Source: Diadema setosum
Lineage: Eukaryota > Echinodermata > Echinoidea > Diadematoida > Diadematidae
Length of the DNA stretch: 64,000 nucleotides
Reading direction: 5' to 3'
Assembly: GCA_033980235.1 (NCBI GenBank)
Contig: CM067067.1
Coordinates: 39,103,985-39,167,984 of the forward strand
This document shows, in pieces, positions 58,501 to 64,000 of this stretch. Below the pieces are notes generated by a model. It ran no database searches, was not told the origin of the DNA, and saw only the letters and a list, made by a program, of their open reading frames with translations. How positions within the stretch are numbered: the stretch's first letter is position 1; the number at the start of each line of letters is the position of its first letter. A program made the position numbers and the translations under genes.

Positions 58501-61500
58501 AAATGACTTCTAGATACGATATGAACCAACTAGTAATCAGGGATTAGGGTAGGCTCTACTCAGCCAATTCTATCCACGTAGTCCACTAATAGCAAACATT
58601 TAAATACAAACTGTATCTCAGATATCTGTCGTCAGGAAATAGCTTCCACTGTCCATAGACAGAGAGATGGATATATAGATAGCTGGACAGATACAAGGAT
58701 ACAACAATGATGAATATATAGAAAGACATGGAAAGTAAGAGACTGAGAGTGTGTAAGAAATGGTATGCCAGAGGGATGCTATTGCTGGGCCCCGTTTCAT
58801 AAAACTTGTTATCAATAACAAGTTATTATAGTTGTTATAAGCTACTGAAATCTGTGCATCTGATTGGCTGAGAGCAAATTTGTCACAGAAATGTGGCAGT
58901 TGTGGTACTGATAACAGGTTTTATGAAACGGGACCCCAGTGTAACTGCTGCTCTGACAGAGCATAATCACACTACGTATACCTGAAGGAGACATATGTTC
59001 TGCATTGCTTCTGAGCTTGATCACAAAAGGGATGTCACACATCTTGAGGAAAGCTTTAACGGCAAGACACTGTGCTCTCTCAGGCAATGTGATCTGGTCC
59101 ACTGGGAAATGAAAGAAACATCCAGCTTACAAATGCTCAAGCAATTCTATTTAATTTCATGCACTCAATCCACAGCATAGGGTAGAAAATTTTTCATTTT
59201 TATGGGCTATATCAGCTTTTCTAATAGAAATCCATAGAGTTCAATAAAGCATTCCATAATATGCAATGCAGCTCAATGTATCACACATACACAACATGAC
59301 TTGAAATACATGTGCACCAACAGAAACAAGAAAAAAAAAAAGACAGAAAAATCAGTTAATTGTGAGATATTGTAGACAAGACCTGTTCAGAAGCTTAACA
59401 CAGCTGACTATCCTTTCTTATGATTAATTGATTTTGTGATCACTTTACTGAATTAAGACATCATGTGATGCTTCAAAGGTAAACAAAATAAATGCTAAGC
59501 TTTTGCAAATATCCACATCAAGTACCTAAGCTTTTTCCCCTCAGAGCAGCTTACCAAATACACAATACACTTACATCTTGTGACATGACATTCAAAACTG
59601 TTTGCCAGAGGTTTACAAAAACATGAACTATCCTGACATAATTTCCATTACTTTCACAGTTCTAGGGTACACACAAAAGAATTGTGTATTATTCAACTTC
59701 CAATCTGGCTTTTAGTATTATTTTTAGTAGTTTTACAACAAGAACAAAAAAAAATAATGGAGTGCTCATAGTTTAATATGGAGAAGAAAGAAGATGTGTT
59801 GAAAACTGCACACAGATACATGCATTTTACGCAGTGTATGCCATTTCAGATATTTCTTTCTTTCACACTGAATTCAGTTTCAATCATTCAATGACACACT
59901 CTATCTTTGATTCTTAAATTTTTACATGTTCAAATTTATGACAATATCAATAATGAGAGACAATGTGGCAATGACAACAAACCTTCATATGGTTGATAAA
60001 ATTCAACATCATCAGGAATTTGAGGCTGTCCACCGGAACCTACGGCAAAATGGAAAGAAGAATTTAACGAGACACAATTACATCAAAGATCCTACACTCT
60101 TTGATTATATCTGGACTAGAATCATTGATGTAGATCTAGTTAATGAAAATCTCTTTAAGTTTCATATCCAGACTGGTTAGTCCAGAGTAGATAAGTCTCT
60201 AGTCAAGTCTAGACTCTAGAGCTAGAGTAACTGCGACCAGTAGCCCCAAACGCGTAACGTATGGGGCTGCGGACTGTAGCATTCAGGATCATGACAGGGG
60301 TAGTATCGTGGATAAATATCAACTTAAAGGGTATGTACAGTTCTGGTCGAGGTGAGGATTTAGCTTTTAATGTTTTGCTAGATATTCAGAAACCACTCTA
60401 TGAGATGTCAAAGAGCATGCAATTCTAAGGGGTACCAAAAATTTATTTGATGAAAATCGGTTTTGAAATGGCTGAGATATCCAAAAACAAGGTGAAAGAG
60501 ATCCTAATAAAGGCGTGGGCTGTAGTCTTTTATTATCATCACTTTTTTTGGCCATTTAAAAACCAATTTTCATCAAATAAATGTTGAATCCTTCTTGAAA
60601 TTACATGCTCTTTCATATTTCACGACAGGTTTCTAATTATCTCACTTAGGAATGTAAAAAACATGAATCCCCACCTCAACCAGCACTGTACAGCCCCTTT
60701 AAAATCGAAAAATTTCTTCAATTTGAAGACTTACAGGTGAAGTTGAAGTGTTGACAACAGGTAACGTGCAACGTTTGGTTCTGCCAATAGTCCCTTTCTG
60801 TTCGAATTGATGACTTAATGTAACTCAGTCGAGAGGAACCTGGGAGAGCTACACTGAATTGACGGCCAGCGCATGCGCACACATCACATGCACACAAATT
60901 TCAAATCCATTGACCGGATAAGATGTCTGTGTGCACATGCGCTGGCCGTCAATTCAGTGTAGCTCTCCCAGGTTCCTCTCGACCGAGTCACAGAAACAAA
61001 CATTGCACGTTACCTGTTGAGTGTTGTCAACACTTCAACTTCACCTGCACCTGTAAGTCTTCAAATTTAAGAAATTTTTCGATTTTAAGTTGATATTTAT
61101 CCGTGATACTACCCCTGTCGTGAATCTGAATGCTACAGTCCACAGCCCCATTACGCTATGCGTTTGGGGCTGCTGGTCGAAATTAGAGCTAGAGTTACTA
61201 AGTTTATGCGTTACAGTTACAGCTGAACCTCTCGTATCCGGACAAGTCGGGACCGGGGCTCATCCGGATAAGGGATTTGGCCGGATACGAGAGACTCAAT
61301 GCTTTATACATGTACATATACATACACATGTACTGATGTAGCCCATTGTAGTACCACATGTACTGTAGTAATGTGTATACTGCAAGCTTTTCATTGTTAC
61401 ACTCAGTAACAGACCCCAAAATAGAGGTGTATGTTAATGTTGGAAGTAATATGTAATTCATGTGTGTTTGTGTAGGAGTTCTAAAGGAGTTGGGAATCCG

Positions 61501-62057
61501 GCCCCTTTCCTCCCGTAATTATTATAAAAAAAAAAATCACGGCGAGATTGTGTCCGTATAATAGAGAGATCCGGATAAAGGGAGGCCGGATAAGAGAGGT
61601 TCAACTGTACTTGTAAAGTTGTAGTCTGCCTGACTGAGCTGGTAAAATTGCACATCTTCAGACCTCACTCCAATTCAGCAATGCCAATACAATTTAATTA
61701 CAATGCATGCCTGGTCTAGATCTAATTACAAATGGGTGAGATGACGCTAGCCCGACCAGACGCCGGGCGAAGCACAGCAGACTTCTGCTGTACAGCGACA
61801 GGGCTGTGTCCTACTCCATCCTGGTAAGTAGTATTCCAACTTCATAAACAAATGATCAGCGCGAGCGCGACGTCAACAAGTCAACATTACTCTAGTTGCG
61901 TTGACCAACATGAAATAAAGTACGTGGGACTACTCTAACCTCGCGCATGTATGTTGAATAATATATATCAACGGATAAAACATATTTAATCAAGTTAGAG
62001 ATAATCATTACCACTGTTGTGTATTTCAGCCGCCTGCTGAGCCAGTGAAGTTGCCAT
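52397..62057 (-). CDS. MTX2: Metaxin-2, mitochondrial outer-membrane import/assembly factor, 8 exons
   Basis: Coding exons, 5' to 3': 62057-62012, 60039-59983, 59101-58982, 57853-57777, 56431-56339, 55531-55367, 53066-52990 and 52562-52397. All junctions are GT-AG with matching phases, giving 266 residues (human MTX2 263). Metaxin-2 acts with metaxin-1 and SAM50 on the cytosolic face of the mitochondrial outer membrane in beta-barrel protein assembly, and has a GST-like fold. Seen: [16 protein letters not shown] (thioredoxin-like half), [11 protein letters not shown] and [17 protein letters not shown], then a GST-C-like part with [53 protein letters not shown], and [15 protein letters not shown] near the C terminus. 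The order and spacing match vertebrate MTX2 along the whole length. The N-terminal 30 residues are less conserved. Introns hold nested repeats, notably a large foldback in intron 1. Confidence 0.95.
52990..53066 (-). CDS. MTX2: MTX2 coding exon 7
   Basis: After TCTCAATCAG it encodes [17 protein letters not shown] then EQNFFFLD; donor AG|GTTTGT, phase 2. Its 5' intron contains the reverse-oriented Helitron-like element at 53324-54631. Confidence 0.93.
53324..54631 (-). mobile_element. Helitron/helentron-like element D (reverse of C type)
   Basis: On the minus strand: TATGCCTCCGCCACAAAG start, (CCGT)n, ~150-bp core units rich in AGGTCAAAGGTCA, then TGGCGGAGGCAT, a GTCG...CGAC hairpin and CTAG at 53324-53327. 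Same subfamily as element C. It lies in MTX2 intron 6. Confidence 0.72.
54801..54944. mobile_element. TACAGTG MITE, copy 5
   Basis: GCAGTGGACTCCCGTTATAA at the left and AACGGGAGTGCACTGTA at the right; the cleanest family termini in the window. Confidence 0.7.
55143..55342. mobile_element. Foldback MITE with TTAGGG-like core, copy 2
   Basis: ACATTTGCTCCTGCGACAAT and the inverted right end GGAGCAAATGT. The core AACCCTAACCCTAATCC is the reverse of the core at 23720. In MTX2 intron 6, next to exon 6. Confidence 0.65.
55367..55531 (-). CDS. MTX2: MTX2 coding exon 6
   Basis: After ACATTCAG it encodes [33 protein letters not shown] and [13 protein letters not shown]. The [10 protein letters not shown] block is a metaxin-2 hallmark. 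Fifty-five codons, phase 0 on both sides. Confidence 0.96.
55573..55680 (+). repeat. 48-bp tandem duplication, purine-rich
   Basis: A GGAGGATAAACAAGATGAAG-starting 48-bp unit occurs twice (from 55573 and 55621), followed by partial copies in a GA-rich stretch adjacent to MTX2 exon 6. Confidence 0.85.
56339..56431 (-). CDS. MTX2: MTX2 coding exon 5
   Basis: The acceptor GCTCAAG precedes 56431. It encodes [19 protein letters not shown] then [12 protein letters not shown]. Thirty-one codons, phase 0 on both sides. Confidence 0.92.
56596..56670 (+). mobile_element. tRNA-derived SINE or tRNA-like remnant
   Basis: TGGCTCAATCGG (56606-56617) fits a pol III A box and GGTTTTGAGTCCC (56643-56655) a B box, at near-tRNA spacing. 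The acceptor stem does not pair, so this is not a functional tRNA. Confidence 0.5.
56718..57094 (+). mobile_element. TTAA-bounded dispersed element, copy 4
   Basis: Homologous to 46789-47160 in the same orientation; ends AAACAGCACCTTTAA (TTAA 57091-57094). In MTX2 intron 4. Confidence 0.62.
57456..57578. repeat. Large hairpin, about 57-bp arms
   Basis: The arm starting GTTAAAATTATGTGGGCCC and running through TGTGAAAACCATAACTATGC is mirrored around CAGCTTCGCTTC. A few mismatches. In MTX2 intron 4. Confidence 0.8.
57777..57853 (-). CDS. MTX2: MTX2 coding exon 4
   Basis: After GTTCCTAG it encodes [18 protein letters not shown] then IVEFLSMK; donor GTAAGT. Phase 1 in, phase 0 out. Confidence 0.93.
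57967..58433. mobile_element. TTAA-bounded element, third family
   Basis: TTAAAGGAGACCTCAGGATG at the left and CGTCTGGAATGTCCCTTTAA at the right. It contains an internal inverted GGATGATGACAT / ATGTCATCATCC pair (about 58113 and 58274). In MTX2 intron 3. Confidence 0.5.
58794..58937. mobile_element. CCCGTTTCATAAAA foldback MITE
   Basis: GGGCCCCGTTTCATAAAACT at the left; TTTTATGAAACGGGACCCC at the right. In MTX2 intron 3. Confidence 0.75.
58982..59101 (-). CDS. MTX2: MTX2 coding exon 3
   Basis: After CATTTCCCAG it encodes [18 protein letters not shown] then [18 protein letters not shown] and SPS. This is the thioredoxin-like half, closely parallel to human MTX2. Donor G|GTATAC, phase 1. Confidence 0.95.
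59983..60039 (-). CDS. MTX2: MTX2 coding exon 2
   Basis: The acceptor TTGCCGTAG is chosen at 60040. The alternative CAG 15 bases further in gives the wrong phase for exon 1. It encodes [18 protein letters not shown] plus one base. Donor G|GTTTGT. Confidence 0.8.
60228..61185. mobile_element. Large foldback element, arms about 250-280 bp
   Basis: The left arm (60228-60885, minus a 375-bp insertion) mirrors the right arm (60930-61185). Paired landmarks are AGCCCCAAACGC, CTACAGTC, GGATAAATATCAACTTAA, CACTTCAACTTCACCTG and GGGAGAGCTACACTGAATTG. In MTX2 intron 1. Confidence 0.8.
60324..60702. mobile_element. piggyBac-like TTAA element nested in the foldback
   Basis: TTAA at 60324-60327 and 60699-60702 flank termini AAGGGTATGTACAG and CTGTACAGCCCCTT. 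The right arm of the host foldback shows a single TTAA at 61085-61088, that is, the uninterrupted site. Confidence 0.85.
61218..61609. mobile_element. TACAGTTGAACCTCTC-ended element
   Basis: The left end TACAGCTGAACCTCTCGTAT pairs with the right end AGAGAGGTTCAACTGTA. The interior has several CCGGATAA and CCGGATACGAG motifs near both ends. About 390 bp, no coding capacity. Confidence 0.65.
62012..62057 (-). CDS. MTX2: MTX2 coding exon 1
   Basis: ATG at 62057-62055 encodes [15 protein letters not shown] plus one base; donor G|GTAATG. The upstream sequence on the minus strand is ...TTTGGATAAAA before the ATG. The start is inferred from the single in-frame ATG that splices to exon 2. Confidence 0.78.
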
Positions 62058-62278
62058 TTTTATCCAAACTCAAACGTCGCTGTGTCTAGCATTCGCCGGT
62101 GAGTACGAGTAGATCCGAGCCCTCTCTCATGCACTGCACTGCCGTGGTGGCAAAGGTGGTACAGGCACACGTACACATGTTACACCTACAACGCACTAAA
62201 CGATTACATAATCATGGAGTCCCCTGCCCTGCAGGCAACAAGAATCGTACGCAAAAAACAAACAAATAAACACAACTT

Positions 62279-62341
<63 letters not shown>

Positions 62342-62355
62342 AACAACAACAACAA
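62279..62355 (+). repeat. (CAA)n microsatellite
   Basis: About 24 near-perfect CAA units with one TAA interruption. Confidence 0.95.
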
Positions 62356-62814
62356 CCATAAGTAGTATCCTACTAAGTCAGGGATTCTTCAGGGAGCAGG
62401 TGTCCAAGAAGGGAAGAATCAGGGAGGTGGAAGATTGAGTCTAGTTAAGTATCTAGGAAGATGAAACTCTTCTATAAAGGGCATTGTTGTGGCGAACATG
62501 AAGCAACATTTTGGAACTCGTAGGTTTTGTTGTGATGTCCTTTTTCTGTGGATATCTTTATTCTTGTTCCAGTGTGTGGTGGTGGTGGTGGTGGTGTCGG
62601 TGGGCGTACCCCCCCCCCCCTTCCATGCACGGCTCTGCAACTTATGCTGCGTGAGGTGTGAAAACTATAAAGAGCAATATGCCTATCTAATCGACAATAA
62701 GTTGGAACAGTAGCTTGAATTTAATACTGTAACCTATTAAATAACTTTGTCCAATCAACTTTGTGTTACGGGGGAAAAAAAGAAATGCAGAAATAAAATC
62801 AATAGGCCTAAATC

Positions 62815-62867
62815 ATCAACCAATCAATCATTAATTATCATCTCAATCATCCATCCATCCATCAATT

Positions 62868-62930
<63 letters not shown>

Positions 62931-63022
62931 TAAATTTATTAATCAATCAATGAAACAATAAATAAATAAATCAATCAATCAATCAATCAAAATCAATCAA
63001 TCAATCAATCATCCATCCATCC

Positions 63023-63095
<73 letters not shown>

Positions 63096-63120
63096 GTAAG
63101 CAGGCAAGCAAGCAGTCAAT
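62815..63120 (+). repeat. (AATC)n microsatellite, about 300 bp
   Basis: Tetranucleotide AATC/CAAT with CATC and AATA variants; long perfect runs at 62871-62927 and 63022-63092. Confidence 0.95.
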
Positions 63121-63490
63121 CAGGATATATTTGACATCCAACAGGGCTGTGGTATCCAAAGATGTCCGTTCTGTTCTGAACTACAAAAGACAGGTGTAGC
63201 TCTTCGGCCTTTGGTTTAATTCATGAGAAGCATTTAACCCTTTGTATGCTTTGAGTGTTGATTGACACAGAACACCCTATAGCATTGTACACAATGTTCA
63301 AAGTCCATGGCACAGAAAGGGGTTAACAAGGGTGCACGTCACGAGACAGACGCTCACGAGTCATACAGCCCACAACTATACAGCCCACGAGTTACACAGC
63401 TCACGAGTCATACAGCCCATACAGCCACATTAGTTCGACACTATAAAAAGCTAACAGGGCCCACGAGATCGACACATTAATAGCCCCGTG

Positions 63491-64000
63491 CAGTGGCGTA
63501 TCTAGGGAAAACGGCGCCCGGGGCAAGCGCGAAAACTGCGCCCCTAATTTCTGAAAAAGTGTTCAAACCCAACCCCATCCCGGTAGGGACTTTAAACAAA
63601 GTGCACATGATATGCTTTACAAGCACTTAAAAGGGGTCTTTTGAGAGTGATTTAAATGTAATGAATTGTGATAAATTTTGGCGAGCGAGCGCAGCGAGCG
63701 AGCCGAAAATTTTTGTATTTCAGCTTCCAAAACATGGAATTCTTGTCATTTTTTGCTTATCAAATCTTACAATTCTAATCAAGATATAGTGACGGCCTTA
63801 TAGATAACGATTTCTACCAACAAACTGAGGACTTTAAAAAATACTTTAGATTAGTACGCGCGAGTGAGCCGAATTTGTATATTTCCGCGTCATCATCACG
63901 CTTTGTTCTTATCTCTCTATTTTTCTGATAAATTTTGGCGAGCGAGCGCAGCGAGCGAGCCGAAAATATTTGTATTTCAGCTTACAAAACATGGAATTCT
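63491..64000. mobile_element. hAT-like element, second copy, cut by the window end
   Basis: Starts CAGTGGCGTATCTAGGG and follows the 42021 element closely: CGGCGCCCGGGGCAAGCGC, CCCATCCCGGTAGGGAC, then the GCGAGCGAGCGCAGCG units. The right end is outside the window. If it is intact, GCCCCGTG (63483-63490) should be repeated after its right end. Confidence 0.8.

Larger units (their letters stand above)
62058..63490. other. MTX2 upstream region with simple repeats
   Basis: The MTX2 promoter and 5' UTR should lie at the left edge. I see no TATA box. The rest is (CAA)n and (AATC)n microsatellites with no supported gene. A divergent TCACGAG/CAGCCCA repetitive patch is at about 63350-63470. Confidence 0.5.

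Overview
The window is AT-rich, intron-rich animal nuclear DNA. Four split protein genes can be read exon by exon with consistent splice phases. The deuterostome-like protein matches, introns of about 0.4-6 kb, and dense dispersed repeats (hAT, TTAA-bounded, foldback and Helitron/helentron-like elements with AGGTCA cores) suggest a marine invertebrate deuterostome. An echinoderm such as a sea urchin is my best guess; this is an inference, not proven by any single sequence. There is no prokaryotic gene, CRISPR array or rRNA.

Layout: (1) 1-6115 intergenic and repeat-rich. (2) 6116-19520, plus strand: MRPL9, mitochondrial ribosomal protein bL9m, 7 coding exons, 243 residues. Its introns hold Helitron-like elements, TTAA elements and small MITEs. 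(3) 19521-23237 intergenic. (4) 23238-32458, minus strand: a clan-2 type microsomal cytochrome P450, 9 coding exons, about 505-513 residues. (5) 32459-37724 intergenic, including a LINE remnant. (6) 37725-46640, plus strand: a secreted pancreatic-lipase-family enzyme, 5 coding exons, 330 residues. It has a promoter-like TGACGTCA + TATA block, no C-terminal PLAT domain and a very short lid. (7) 46641-52396 intergenic with foldback elements. (8) 52397-62057, minus strand: MTX2 (metaxin-2), 8 coding exons, 266 residues. (9) 62058-64000: intergenic, simple repeats and the left end of a second hAT-like element.

The four genes do not form an operon and have their own strands and intron structures. 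Two (MRPL9, MTX2) serve mitochondria, in translation and in outer-membrane protein import/assembly. The P450 is predicted at the ER membrane and the lipase is predicted secreted.

The most unusual material is in the repeats. Four Helitron/helentron-like elements of at least three sequence subfamilies share one plan: a subterminal inverted repeat, a ~160-bp tandem core and a 3' hairpin followed by CTAG or CTAC. One core is an array of perfect RFX X-box motifs; the others are arrays of AGGTCA direct repeats. A 2,039-bp hAT-like element has a perfect 8-bp target duplication. A TTAA element sits in one arm of a large foldback whose other arm still shows the empty TTAA site.
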